Below, in pieces: positions 1-7,805 of a stretch of 64,000 nucleotides of DNA. The translations under genes and the position numbers were made by a program. The notes below the pieces were generated by a model. That model ran no database searches. It was not told the DNA's origin and was given only the letters and a program-made list of their open reading frames with translations. The stretch's first letter is position 1; every line of letters begins with the position of its first letter. Source of the DNA: Hyphomicrobium sp. MC1 (GTDB lineage Bacteria; Pseudomonadota; Alphaproteobacteria; Rhizobiales; Hyphomicrobiaceae); the NCBI RefSeq assembly GCF_000253295.1, contig NC_015717.1, forward strand, positions 868,001 to 932,000, in the 5' to 3' direction.

Positions 1-129
1 GCCGCTTCGGTTTCGGGCCTGCTGATCACGACGGAAGCCATGATCGCCGACGTGCCGAAGAAGGACGCTGGACACTCGCACGGCGCTCCCGGCGGCGGCA
101 TGGGCGGCATGGGCGGAATGGACTTCTAA
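1..129 (+). CDS. groEL: Chaperonin GroEL, C-terminal end only
   Basis: The window opens inside a reading frame whose last 42 residues are the tail of the 60-kDa chaperonin: the segment [17 protein letters not shown] is the conserved end of the equatorial domain, and the frame closes with a Gly-Gly-Met repeat ending GGMGGMDF, the flexible tail that lines the folding chamber. GroEL folds cytosolic proteins together with GroES. The gene starts upstream of the window. A palindrome and a rho-independent terminator follow the stop codon. Confidence 0.95.
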   Translation, partial: AASVSGLLITTEAMIADVPKKDAGHSHGAPGGGMGGMGGMDF

Positions 130-143
130 GGAAGTTTTCGCTG

Positions 144-184
144 GCGCCTTCCGACTCCGCTTCGCGGAGCCGGCCGGAAGGCGC
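144..184. repeat. REP-like palindrome, copy 1
   Basis: A 41-nt nested palindrome lies just after groEL. The outer arms GCGCCTTCCG (144-153) and CGGAAGGCGC (175-184) are perfect 10-bp complements, and an inner arm CTCCG pairs with CGGAG around a CTTCG loop. A 41-nt relative lies at 31121-31161, with the differences in the stems compensated on both sides. There is no T-run, so it is not a simple terminator. Confidence 0.75.
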
Positions 185-202
185 TATCGTTCCACGAAAA
201 TC

Positions 203-232
203 AAAAGCCCCGCAGTGATGCGGGGCTTTTTT
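203..232 (+). terminator. Rho-independent terminator after groEL
   Basis: AAAAGCCCCGCA, a 4-nt loop and TGCGGGGCTTTTTT form a strong GC-rich stem followed by T residues. The complementary A-run lets it also act on the minus strand for the glycosyltransferase gene that ends at 261. Confidence 0.9.
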
Positions 233-260
233 GTGCGTCGAGAGCTTGAAAGGGGTTCGT

Positions 261-2534
261 TCAATTCGTTGAGAAGTGGCTCGCGAACCAATTTCCAAGC
301 GAAGCAGACGAAAATTTTTCGAGGCCGTCATATGTTCCGATTACATGGCGTGCGTTCAAAATTTCCTCGGCTAGTTGCTCCGGAGGAATTTCACGATCGA
401 CGGCAATCGTGTGATCCGCCAGTGCTGGGTCGATGAGGTTTGTCGATGCAATTGGCTTCTTGCCAACACCGACGAGCTGGGCGAGGACACCCGAGCTTTC
501 GCCATATTGGATCATGCGCAACTGAACAGCCACATCGACCGCCTTCATCCAACGATGCAATTCGGCGTCGTTCGGAGAGTCAACGATCTCGACGATGTTG
601 CGATCTTCCGGGCTGATGCAGTTGCACGCATATTCGTTAGCGCGCCAGCCCACGATCGCAAGCCGCGCAGGCCGAGATCTATTTATTTCTCGAACGGCAG
701 CAATGACGCGGTCCGTGCCTTTAATGTTATCTGGAATGCCAAACGTGCCGATGATCAGTTCATCTCGTCTGCGCGAGAACGGCGGGATGGCGTTAGCCTC
801 GATGCGATCGATTGTATGATGGGCGATATCCACGCGTACATCGAATTCGCAAGCAATATCGTATTCAATCGCCTTTTTGGCGCGCTCGGAATTCACAACG
901 ATGTGTCTGATGCCAGCCCCGAGTATGAGCGGGCGAATTCCTCTCATGCCTACATCAGGGAACTCGTTATGGGTTCCGCAACTCTTCAGCTGCGCCAATG
1001 GATAGAACATCGAGAACAGCGTACGCATCGTCTCCAGTGATCGGCCGCAGTACCAGAACCAAATATTTTCCAATCGACCGTCGTGCAGGTAGACGGTTTT
1101 GGCGGCGCGATTACCTTTATGGTTCATGAGTGCCTGAAGTACCGGCAAATTGTGATGTGAATTACCGAGTACATAAACAGCACGGTCGTAGCGCTCGGCC
1201 TCATCGAGATCGTCGAACGCGCAGATCGGCCATAACGAAACCTGACGGCCCGCTATCTTCTGTGTCTCGCGTTCACGCAGAGACAAATCTTGCGGAGACG
1301 CCACATCCGTGAACAGGTCAAATAGGTCGGCGTCGCCAAAGACCTTCGCTGAATTCGTTGCAATTCCGCTTCGATCGGGTGGGGTGCAGCTGAATACAGC
1401 AACACGTCGGCTTTTCGATCTCTTGAGTTGTCGATCTGTGACGCGGATACGGAGCAACGTCTCGATCATGGTGCTCGCAGCGCGCGTCCAATTCACTTTA
1501 GAAAGTAATTCCTGTCCTGCGGCGATCGAACGGCTTCTCTCGTTTTCGTCATGGAGAAGAAGGTCGAGGGCCTTGGCTATGGACCGGGGATCGCGTGGAT
1601 CGAACTGGTGCTCGGGCGGAACGAGTTCCGCCGTAGAGCTTACGTTCGATGCTGCGCAAGGAACACCCGCGGCCAAGCTCTCGAGGATTGGCAATCCGAG
1701 GCCTTCATATAACGAAGGAAATACGGTCATGCGGGCAGATTTTACAAGTCTGACGAGATCGTGCTCATCGACAAACCCCGTCATCGAGACGTCGGTCGGC
1801 GGCAAGAGAAGATCTTCGATCAATTTATCAAGTCGGGAGCGTGAGGGTTCGTGAATATTTCCGATGATAATGAGCTTTGCTCGAGACTCTGGTCTTATTT
1901 TCTTGAATGCAGCGAAGCCCGCAATCGCGCCATCGAGGTTTTTGCGGTATTCGTCGCCGCCGACATAAACAACGTTCTCAGTCGGCGGATAGCAATGCGC
2001 AGCCGACCATTTTGCAATATCCACGCCGCCGTAAATCACGGTTAGGGCGGTGGGTGCACAGCCTGCATACTTTGCGAAATCGGTTGCAGTCGTCACGCTG
2101 TTGCAGAAGGTGTGAGATGAGATTTGTGACGCGATTGTTTCGCCAAGGCGAAATAAATCGTGCAGGTCGGGCCTCGTGCTGAAATAGATATCAGGAAAAA
2201 TATCTGGGATCAGGTCGTGGCCGATCCCGACAACCGAGCGGCTAATTCTTAGCGCTTGATGTGGCAATAAGAATCCAAGGCGTCCCTCGTGGTTGGCCCA
2301 GTTGTCCGGAAAATAGCTCGGCAGGCAGAAAAAATCGAAATAATCTTCGTCTATCGCCGAGAGTTCGTCGACGAAAATTGTCGATCTATCAAGGGCTGTC
2401 GCGCCGCGATCTTCGAGGAGCGAAATCTTCAATCGGCCGTCGACGCGCAGAGCGTCAATTAATCCAAATATGTATCGGCCGATACCGCGTCGACTTTGAT
2501 GTTGAGCAAATCGAACGTCGAAGAGGAGGCGCAT
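261..2534 (-). CDS. Glycosyltransferase with two GT4-type (GT-B) domains
   Basis: The 757-residue protein carries two glycosyltransferase family-4 units. The first spans about residues 1-360, beginning MRLLFDVRF...RRGIGRY and containing the donor-binding E-x7-E motif (Glu277, Glu285) in VFPSLYEGLGLPILES. The second, from about residue 377, has the GT-B signature GTFGIPDNIKGTDRVI and a final nucleotide-sugar region YGESSGVLAQLVG. Fused GT4 pairs of this kind build surface polysaccharide or O-antigen chains from nucleotide sugars at the cytoplasmic membrane face. The start is supported by the typical GT4 N-terminus, yet it lies inside the upstream small gene, a 76-nt overlap in another frame. 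The specific sugar and product cannot be told. No other polysaccharide genes lie in the window. Confidence 0.85.
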   Translation of the reverse strand: MRLLFDVRFAQHQSRRGIGRYIFGLIDALRVDGRLKISLLEDRGATALDRSTIFVDELSAIDEDYFDFFCLPSYFPDNWANHEGRLGFLLPHQALRISRSVVGIGHDLIPDIFPDIYFSTRPDLHDLFRLGETIASQISSHTFCNSVTTATDFAKYAGCAPTALTVIYGGVDIAKWSAAHCYPPTENVVYVGGDEYRKNLDGAIAGFAAFKKIRPESRAKLIIIGNIHEPSRSRLDKLIEDLLLPPTDVSMTGFVDEHDLVRLVKSARMTVFPSLYEGLGLPILESLAAGVPCAASNVSSTAELVPPEHQFDPRDPRSIAKALDLLLHDENERSRSIAAGQELLSKVNWTRAASTMIETLLRIRVTDRQLKRSKSRRVAVFSCTPPDRSGIATNSAKVFGDADLFDLFTDVASPQDLSLRERETQKIAGRQVSLWPICAFDDLDEAERYDRAVYVLGNSHHNLPVLQALMNHKGNRAAKTVYLHDGRLENIWFWYCGRSLETMRTLFSMFYPLAQLKSCGTHNEFPDVGMRGIRPLILGAGIRHIVVNSERAKKAIEYDIACEFDVRVDIAHHTIDRIEANAIPPFSRRRDELIIGTFGIPDNIKGTDRVIAAVREINRSRPARLAIVGWRANEYACNCISPEDRNIVEIVDSPNDAELHRWMKAVDVAVQLRMIQYGESSGVLAQLVGVGKKPIASTNLIDPALADHTIAVDREIPPEQLAEEILNARHVIGTYDGLEKFSSASLGNWFASHFSTN

Positions 2535-2752
2535 GGGGCAATCCTGGTGACGACGGGATGAAATTTTCTTGTCAATGCCATTAAGCGGACGAATTCGCGC
2601 TCCAGCTGCGCATTACGCGCTAAATTTTCAGCATGCTGTTGGGCATTTTCAAATGAGTGCGAAAACATGGCTACGCGCTTGTCGACTGTCCGCTCGATCT
2701 TTTTTGTGAGCGGCTTCAACAACCAACGTCGAAATTTTTTGGTAACCGGCAT
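2459..2752 (-). CDS. Small basic coiled-coil protein overlapping the glycosyltransferase gene
   Basis: A 97-residue reading frame starts MPVTKKFRRWLLKP after a run of five Gs about nine bases upstream, a plausible ribosome site. The first 30 residues are strongly basic (KKFRRW, KKIERTVDKR), followed by a likely helix (SFENAQQHAENLARNAQLEREFVRL, split here only as description of residues 32-56). No family is recognised. It overlaps the next gene by 76 nt in a different frame. It could be a genuine translationally coupled partner, or the N-terminal linker of a former fusion to the glycosyltransferase separated by a frameshift. Confidence 0.5.
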   Translation of the reverse strand: MPVTKKFRRWLLKPLTKKIERTVDKRVAMFSHSFENAQQHAENLARNAQLEREFVRLMALTRKFHPVVTRIAPCASSSTFDLLNIKVDAVSADTYLD

Positions 2753-3294
2753 TTGAAAAACCCCCAAATAATATGCATTAGGCAGAATATCCGCACAAAG
2801 ACTAAAATCCCGACGCGCCGAAGGCAAGCGGTTTAGAAAAAAACTGATGCAGTCTGGTGCGCGAGCCACTTGGCGCCGAACTCACGGCGCGTGGAGGGCG
2901 CATGAACGGGGATTTGGATACGGCGGCGCGAACGATCTGGGCGGTCTCTAAGAGAATTCCGAGCCTGCTCATGTCGGGAACGCCAGCGGCGGACGTCAAA
3001 ACATCGAGCGGTCTATTCTTTGATGCGCTCATTACAAGCAAGTGACACCGAAGATATCTTCAGGAGAGCGGGCGCGGATCGAGGACGCTGAGTTGGGCTG
3101 CGGTAAGGTGCGCTCCCTCCAGCCCGATACAATTTATAGCTGTGCACAATCTGTCGCAGGCGTTCGCGTCGGCTCGAATTGCTGTACTTTATTACTGCGC
3201 ATTACTGGAAAATTTGAAGATGAGCGTCCGCATGTTCAGTCATGCGCAGGCGAAGCGGAAACTTATTCTCAAAATACTAAGAAAAGGGAAGAAG
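2753..3294. other. Intergenic region between divergent genes
   Basis: About 540 nt separate the minus-strand glycosyltransferase operon from the plus-strand acidic protein, so both promoters should lie here. Short open frames exist on both strands (for example 2802-3041 minus, 2857-3045 plus), but they overlap each other, lack convincing ribosome sites and match nothing recognisable. No clear repeat or RNA gene was seen. Confidence 0.5.
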
Positions 3295-4041
3295 ATGTCG
3301 GCCGATATCCTGTCCAAGCTCAAGACCTTACACGATGACGTTCGTGCGCGCATTGAGGCGACGCCGGACTTCAAGGCCATGAAAGCCGTCGAGCGCGCGA
3401 TCAGCGAGCTCGATGAAATTCTTGCTGTGCCAGTTGCCGCCAATAGCGACGCTGTGGAGGCCGAACCGGCCGAGGCAGCCGTAGAGGAGGCAGCATGCGA
3501 AGAAGCCGCTCCGGAGGCTGCTGCTGCTGCCGAAGAAGCAATGCCGGAGGAGGCTGCTGCTGAAGAAGCGGCGGCTGAACCGACGGTCGAAGACGTGGTT
3601 GAGGCCGCTGTCGTCGAAACCGCAGAAGCTTCGATGGAGGAGCCAGCCGCTGAGGCTGCGCCGGAGGCTCCTGCGGAGGCGCCTGAAGCACCAGTTGAGG
3701 CGGCGGCAGAGGAACCCGCAGCCGAAGCTACGGAAACGGCGGAGGTTGCGATCGAAGCGTCTGCCGAAGCTGAAGTGCCTGTCGCGGAGGCCGCCGAAGA
3801 AGCGGCTCCCGAGGCAGAGGCTGCTGCTCCTGAGGCTCCGGTGGGGGAAGCCGCTCCGGCAGCAGCAGAGGCGGCCGAGGCCGCACCAGCCGAAGAGGCT
3901 GCTCCGGAGGCAGACGCCGGCGAAGCTCCGGAAGAAGCGGCACCGGAGGCGCAAGACGATAAACCTGTTGCGGCCGCCGTCATGCCCAACGGCGCGGCGC
4001 ATCCGGCCGAAGCACCGGCTGCCGCCCCGCCGGCGGAATAA
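3295..4041 (+). CDS. Highly acidic Ala/Glu/Pro-rich protein
   Basis: The 248-residue protein begins with a normal-looking helical segment (MSADILSKLKTLHDDVRARI, to about residue 45), then continues for some 200 residues as an almost pure Ala, Glu, Pro and Val sequence with repeating EAAPEA and AEEAA units, so it must have a very low isoelectric point and be largely disordered. The chosen ATG follows GGGAAG; upstream in-frame codons extend the frame but lack a ribosome site. There is no signal peptide. The family is not recognised; a structural, scaffold or nucleic-acid-mimicking role is only guesswork. A hairpin terminator follows. Confidence 0.7.
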   Translation: MSADILSKLKTLHDDVRARIEATPDFKAMKAVERAISELDEILAVPVAANSDAVEAEPAEAAVEEAACEEAAPEAAAAAEEAMPEEAAAEEAAAEPTVEDVVEAAVVETAEASMEEPAAEAAPEAPAEAPEAPVEAAAEEPAAEATETAEVAIEASAEAEVPVAEAAEEAAPEAEAAAPEAPVGEAAPAAAEAAEAAPAEEAAPEADAGEAPEEAAPEAQDDKPVAAAVMPNGAAHPAEAPAAAPPAE

Positions 4042-4069
4042 ATCGCAATCATGCGATTGTGATAATTAC

Positions 4070-4100
4070 GAAAGCCCTGGTGCTCGCGCTGGGGCTTTTG
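4070..4100 (+). terminator. Probable terminator after the acidic-protein gene
   Basis: AAAGCCC and GGGCTTTT flank a loop of about 14 nt with some internal pairing, ending in a short T-run. It lies 29 nt after the stop codon of the acidic protein. Confidence 0.55.
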
Positions 4101-4229
4101 CGTGCGGTGCGAAGTGTGGAACGCTCGCGCGTGGTTCCCCGATTGAGGCTTTGGGAGCGACTGTCACGCCCCTGGATCAAATCCTGGATCAACTGGGGCC
4201 AAACAAAAAAGCGCAGGGAGGCTTTTGTC

Positions 4230-4412
4230 ATGAATGCCGTCGAAATCCATGATCATGCCCGTAAGCTTTACGACGTGCAGGGCGCCAAGGCGCTCGCAGA
4301 AGCGACGCAGATGGTTCGTCGCTATGAAAAGACCGGAGACGAGCGCACGGCAGAAGACTGGCGGCGCATCGAGCTGGCGCTCCGGCAGCTTCTCGGGCCT
4401 CGCGTCAGCTAG
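4230..4412 (+). CDS. Conserved 60-residue hypothetical protein
   Basis: A 60-residue protein starting MNAVEIHDHARKLYDVQG, preceded by a strong AGGGAGG ribosome site about nine bases upstream of the ATG. It is predicted fully helical, with many charged residues and a conserved-looking tail TAEDWRRIELALRQLLG. Short proteins of this pattern recur as hypotheticals in Rhizobiales; their function is unknown. A longer upstream frame exists but lacks a ribosome site and runs through the terminator of the previous gene. It is convergent with btaB, 14 nt away. Confidence 0.7.
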   Translation: MNAVEIHDHARKLYDVQGAKALAEATQMVRRYEKTGDERTAEDWRRIELALRQLLGPRVS

Positions 4413-4426
4413 TTGCCGACGCGGCG

Positions 4427-5098
4427 TTACGAAAGCTTCGCACCGATGCAGACGTGGGCTGCATAATCGAAGCGGCCTTGGTGGAAAGCGGCGCTGCGGC
4501 CGCTGTGCCGGGCGACATCGCGCACGACGTCTTCGAGCTCCTGACGTGGCGTGACGCTGAATTTCGTCAGCCACGCGCGCATGCCGCGTCGCGCCAAGGA
4601 GGGCATGGTCGCCATCGTGCCGAAATCGACGATGTGCAGTTCGCCCGTTGGCGAGAGCTGTGAGACGGCGCGGGCGATGACGTCCTGCCAGGGCGGGATC
4701 ATCGACAGTGCGTATGAAATGAAGATGCGGTCGATGTTGGCGATACCGAAAAGTTCGGACGCCGAGAACGTCGTGGCGTCTGCCTGGGCAATCGTGACGA
4801 TGTCGCGAAACGGGCTGCGATCGATCGAGGCACGCGCCGTCTTCAACATTTCTTCGGAAACGTCGAGACCGTAGAACTTCGCAAGCGGATAGCGGCGCGC
4901 GGCGCGCAGTAGATTGCGGGCCGTACCGCAGCCGACTTCGAGCACCGTGCCGCCGACCGGAGGCGCAAGCTCGGCGATCATCTGATCGCGGCCGATCAGA
5001 TAGTAGCGTCGTGTGAAATCATAAATGTAGCGTTGATGGCGATACATGCCATCCATGGCGCTCGCAGCGCTTTCGGTCATTGCGGCGGCGTCGCTCAT
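4427..5098 (-). CDS. btaB: Diacylglyceryl-homoserine N-methyltransferase BtaB (betaine lipid synthesis)
   Basis: A 223-residue SAM-dependent methyltransferase. The SAM-binding motif I is TVLEVGCGTARNLL (residues 51-64), followed by the acidic loop FYGLDVSEEML. The N-terminal segment MYRHQRYIYDFTRRYYLIGRD is characteristic of bacterial BtaB. The enzyme adds three methyl groups to diacylglyceryl-homoserine, giving the phosphorus-free lipid DGTS. It starts 7 nt after the btaA stop, so the two are co-transcribed and probably translationally coupled. An in-frame extension upstream into btaA is ignored because MSDAAAMTES fits the gene junction. Family assignment is strong because of the btaA neighbour. 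Confidence 0.9.
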   Translation of the reverse strand: MSDAAAMTESAASAMDGMYRHQRYIYDFTRRYYLIGRDQMIAELAPPVGGTVLEVGCGTARNLLRAARRYPLAKFYGLDVSEEMLKTARASIDRSPFRDIVTIAQADATTFSASELFGIANIDRIFISYALSMIPPWQDVIARAVSQLSPTGELHIVDFGTMATMPSLARRGMRAWLTKFSVTPRQELEDVVRDVARHSGRSAAFHQGRFDYAAHVCIGAKLS

Positions 5099-5105
5099 AA
5101 GACGA

Positions 5106-6350
5106 TCAGGCGTTCTTGATGTAGAGGTGGAAACCGCCGTAGATCGCCGAGCGATCCTTGGCGTGGATCTCAGCGGACTTGGCAGCGTCATAGGTCCACT
5201 GGCCGAGCGTCGCGTCGGCGACGCGGCCCGGCAGGATGCTTTCCTCGCCCGCGGTGCGGAAGATGACGCGGGCGCCGGGGCGCGCAGTGCGGGTGATTTG
5301 ATCCCACAACGCATTCAAGGCTGCGTCGTCCATCCAGTCCTGGGCATCGAGCAGGATATAGCGATCGAGGCTTTCGGCCGGCTCGCCGGAGAGGAAGCGG
5401 ATCATGTTGTCGTGAACAACCTCGACTCGGTTGGCGCGCGCCTTGATCGCCATGAAGTTCGCTTTTTCGAGATACGGTGGGCAGGGGCCTTCGCCCTGCG
5501 TTGCGTAGCTGCGGCCGAATGCCTGCCAAGCGAAATAGTTGTCTTTCAGATCGAAGCCCGTCGCCAGGCGTTCGGCGCGTTCCTTCAAAACGTCGGCCAT
5601 CGTGCGAGCGCCGCTGCCGGAAAGCGCGTCATACTGCACCGGCGGAATGCCGAGGCCGAACAGCGACGCCCGGTTTGACGTGATCCAGCGCAAGACAGGA
5701 TGGCTGAAGGCCGGTCCGATGTCGCGCGCAAAGATCTCGCGCTGCTCTTCGATCGAACGGGCTTCAAGCAGACGCTTCGGTTTGGCGCCGAACACGCGCG
5801 CAGCGAGATGGCCTGTCGCGATGAAGCGGCCGAGCAGCCCGAAATGATAGAAATTGCGCGCGAAGCGCGTGATGCGGCGGCGGCCCGTCAGCTCGCGGCC
5901 TTCCCAATAGGCGCGGGTATCGGCGTCGAGATGCGGCGCGATGAGATCGTTATAGAGGGCGACGTTGCGGCGGTCGTTGGCGGCGCCGAAGAAGCGATAG
6001 AACGTAGCGTGGTTCGGCAGATGCTGAGCTGCGGCGACCTTCAGCTTGAGCAGCGCGATGTGCGTGGCGTTGAGATCGACGGCATAGATGCGCGCCGGAT
6101 TGGCCGACAGGTAGCTCATGACATTGCAGCCGCCGGAGGCAATCGTCATGATGCGCGTTTGCGGGGTGATTTCGAGCGCGTCCATGTCGGCGCGCGGATC
6201 TTCCCATATCTGCGGGTAGACCATCGAACGGAAGGCGAAGGTGAAGGTGCGCTCAAGGATACCGGCGAGGCTCAGCGCACGGTTCTGGTGCACAGCTTCG
6301 CTCAGAAGATCGATGCTCGTCGGTTCGAGGGCTTTAGCGGTCGCGTTCAC
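5106..6350 (-). CDS. btaA: SAM:diacylglycerol 3-amino-3-carboxypropyltransferase BtaA
   Basis: The 414-residue protein matches the DUF3419/BtaA family: N-terminal NRALSLAGILERTFTFAF, the signature FRSMVYPQIWEDPRADMDAL, then a SAM-binding stretch IMTIASGGCNVMSYL and VDLNATHIALLKLK. BtaA transfers the aminocarboxypropyl group of SAM to diacylglycerol, the first step to the betaine lipid DGTS. It sits between plcP (48 nt upstream) and btaB (7 nt downstream) on one strand, the order expected if PlcP supplies the diacylglycerol. In related bacteria these genes are induced by phosphate limitation. Confidence 0.93.
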   Translation of the reverse strand: MNATAKALEPTSIDLLSEAVHQNRALSLAGILERTFTFAFRSMVYPQIWEDPRADMDALEITPQTRIMTIASGGCNVMSYLSANPARIYAVDLNATHIALLKLKVAAAQHLPNHATFYRFFGAANDRRNVALYNDLIAPHLDADTRAYWEGRELTGRRRITRFARNFYHFGLLGRFIATGHLAARVFGAKPKRLLEARSIEEQREIFARDIGPAFSHPVLRWITSNRASLFGLGIPPVQYDALSGSGARTMADVLKERAERLATGFDLKDNYFAWQAFGRSYATQGEGPCPPYLEKANFMAIKARANRVEVVHDNMIRFLSGEPAESLDRYILLDAQDWMDDAALNALWDQITRTARPGARVIFRTAGEESILPGRVADATLGQWTYDAAKSAEIHAKDRSAIYGGFHLYIKNA

Positions 6351-6398
6351 GTGGGATACTCCGTTCGCCGGCTCGCTTTTCGTCCGGCATAATTGCCG

Positions 6399-7250
6399 TT
6401 AAGCGGCTTCAATCAACCAGCGGCCGGAAGGTGCCTGTGAGGCGCGCGCGGCCAAGTGCTCTTTCCAACGAATGATTTCAAATTGGCCGTCGAAGCGTTC
6501 GCCGATGGCGGTGCAGCTTTCGACCCAGTCGCCGCAGTTCATGTAGTGAATGCCGTCGATCTGGCGCGAGTTGGCGTGATGGATGTGGCCGCAGATAAGA
6601 CCTTGCGCCTCACGGCGCTTGGCCTCGCCGGCCAGCGCGTCCTCGAATTCGCCGATGTAGTTCACGGCGCTTTTCACTTTGTGCTTCAGAAAAGCCGAAA
6701 GCGACCAATGACCGAGGCCGAACATGCGGCGAGCAAAGTTCAGCGGCACGTTGAGCGCGAGAGCTGCGTCATAAGACCGGTCGCCGAGAAATGCGAGCCA
6801 GCGGGCGTAGCGCACGACGACGTCGAATTCGTCACCGTGCAGAATGAGATAGCGCTTGCCGTCGGCGGCTTCATGGATGGCATCGCGGCGGATTTCGACG
6901 CCGCCGAAATTCATGCCGGTATAGTCGCGCAGGCCGTCATCGTGGTTGCCCGGAATGTAGACGACGCGGGTGCCTTTACGCGCCTTGCGCAGAAGCTTCT
7001 GCAAAACGTCATTGTGGCTCTGCGGCCAATAAGGACCGCGGCGGACTTTCCAGAAATCGACGATATCGCCGACGAGGTAGAGGTTCTGGCATTCGACGTA
7101 TTTCAGAAAGTCGAGAAGAGCAGTCGATTGGCAATTGCGCATTCCGAGGTGAATGTCGGAAATAAAAACGGTTCGGTAGTTCAATTCCGGATTTGGTGCG
7201 CTCAAGGTCGGCCCCCAGTCAGTGCGCTTCCCATAAATGCGTCTATGCAT
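6399..7250 (-). CDS. plcP: PlcP-type metallophosphoesterase (phosphate-starvation phospholipase C)
   Basis: The 283-residue protein has all calcineurin-like metal motifs: SDIHLG (Asp32, His34), GDIVDF (near 61), GNHDD (near 101), HGDEFD (near 138) and GHIHHA. The family is usually auto-annotated as UDP-2,3-diacylglucosamine diphosphatase (LpxH-like), but the Sinorhizobium homologue PlcP cleaves phosphatidylcholine to diacylglycerol under phosphate limitation. Being first gene of an operon with btaA and btaB, which consume diacylglycerol, argues for the PlcP role here. A PHO-box-like site ends 28 nt upstream. The ATG lacks a good ribosome site; a TTG at 7205 behind a GGGGG run would give a shorter start nearer the conserved core. 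Confidence 0.8.
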   Translation of the reverse strand: MHRRIYGKRTDWGPTLSAPNPELNYRTVFISDIHLGMRNCQSTALLDFLKYVECQNLYLVGDIVDFWKVRRGPYWPQSHNDVLQKLLRKARKGTRVVYIPGNHDDGLRDYTGMNFGGVEIRRDAIHEAADGKRYLILHGDEFDVVVRYARWLAFLGDRSYDAALALNVPLNFARRMFGLGHWSLSAFLKHKVKSAVNYIGEFEDALAGEAKRREAQGLICGHIHHANSRQIDGIHYMNCGDWVESCTAIGERFDGQFEIIRWKEHLAARASQAPSGRWLIEAA

Positions 7251-7278
7251 TTCATGTAAAACGTAGGACGGGATTCAT

Positions 7279-7296
7279 GTAACAGGCGTATGACGA
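7279..7296 (-). promoter_or_regulatory. PHO-box-like site upstream of plcP-btaA-btaB
   Basis: On the minus strand the 18-mer TCGTCAT-ACGC-CTGTTAC is two 7-bp direct half-sites separated by 4 nt, the geometry of a PhoB binding site (CTGTCAT-N4-CTGTCAT). It has five matches of seven in each half. It lies 28 nt before the plcP ATG. PhoB control is inferred from this match and from the known phosphate regulation of plcP and btaAB in other Rhizobiales. Confidence 0.55.
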
Positions 7297-7438
7297 ACGC
7301 CTGCGGCCGGTAGTGTTGAGTGTAAGAAATCGCAGCTATTTATGGGTTTACCAACAGCGCGAGGCGGCGCGCGCGAGATATGCCGGCGGTTTCGATCGCC
7401 GCAAAAGTGTCATATGGCGAATATGCCACACACTGATG

Positions 7439-7471
7439 ATTGCGCTGCCATCCACGCGACGGCAGCGCAAT
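7439..7471 (-). terminator. Strong hairpin after the 77-residue membrane-protein gene
   Basis: ATTGCGCTGCC (7439-7449) and GGCAGCGCAAT (7461-7471) form a perfect 11-bp stem with an 11-nt loop, 6 nt beyond the stop of the minus-strand gene ending at 7478. It lacks a long T-run, so termination is likely but not certain. Confidence 0.6.
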
Positions 7472-7477
7472 TTCGTA

Positions 7478-7711
7478 TCAGTATTCGATGCGCTGAAAGA
7501 TATGCTCCCAGGCGTAGAGCAGAATGGTGTCGACAGCGCCAACTAGAAGAAACGCCAGCGCAATCGGTGATGTCGAATTTTCGGGAAGGCCCATATCGAC
7601 GCCCCTTGTCGATACGGCCAATGCTGCAGTCAGACTGAGAAGAGCGAGAACGGCGAAGACGATTTGAACGAACTTGAGCGAACGTTCACGCTCACGGCCG
7701 ATGCTGTCCAT
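7478..7711 (-). CDS. Small membrane protein, unknown function
   Basis: A 77-residue protein beginning MDSIGRERERSLKFVQIVF, with two hydrophobic segments (about residues 14-32, FVQIVFAVLALLSLTAALAV, and 49-66, IALAFLLVGAVDTILLYAW) joined by a polar loop. It is predicted to be an inner-membrane hairpin. No family is recognised. It stands alone between the plcP operon and cca and is followed by a strong hairpin. Confidence 0.6.
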   Translation of the reverse strand: MDSIGRERERSLKFVQIVFAVLALLSLTAALAVSTRGVDMGLPENSTSPIALAFLLVGAVDTILLYAWEHIFQRIEY

Positions 7712-7805
7712 CAGGGTGTCTCCTCAACGCGATACAAATGGGTGAACCCCGGAGAGAGACTTTAGTCGGAGCATAAGCAAAGGTGAAGTGAAATTTAATG
7801 ATTTG

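Noticed and set aside
2802..3045. Two overlapping short frames on opposite strands in the gap before the acidic-protein gene
   Set aside because: Mutually overlapping, no ribosome sites and no recognisable sequence.
3240..4052. 270-residue Ser/Ala-rich open frame on the minus strand opposite the acidic protein
   Set aside because: It mirrors the biased GCx/GAx codons of the plus-strand gene and has no ribosome site or family match.
6399..7250. LpxH (lipid A) identity for the metallophosphoesterase
   Set aside because: The family is auto-named so, but the btaA-btaB operon and PHO-like site fit PlcP better. Kept as the alternative.
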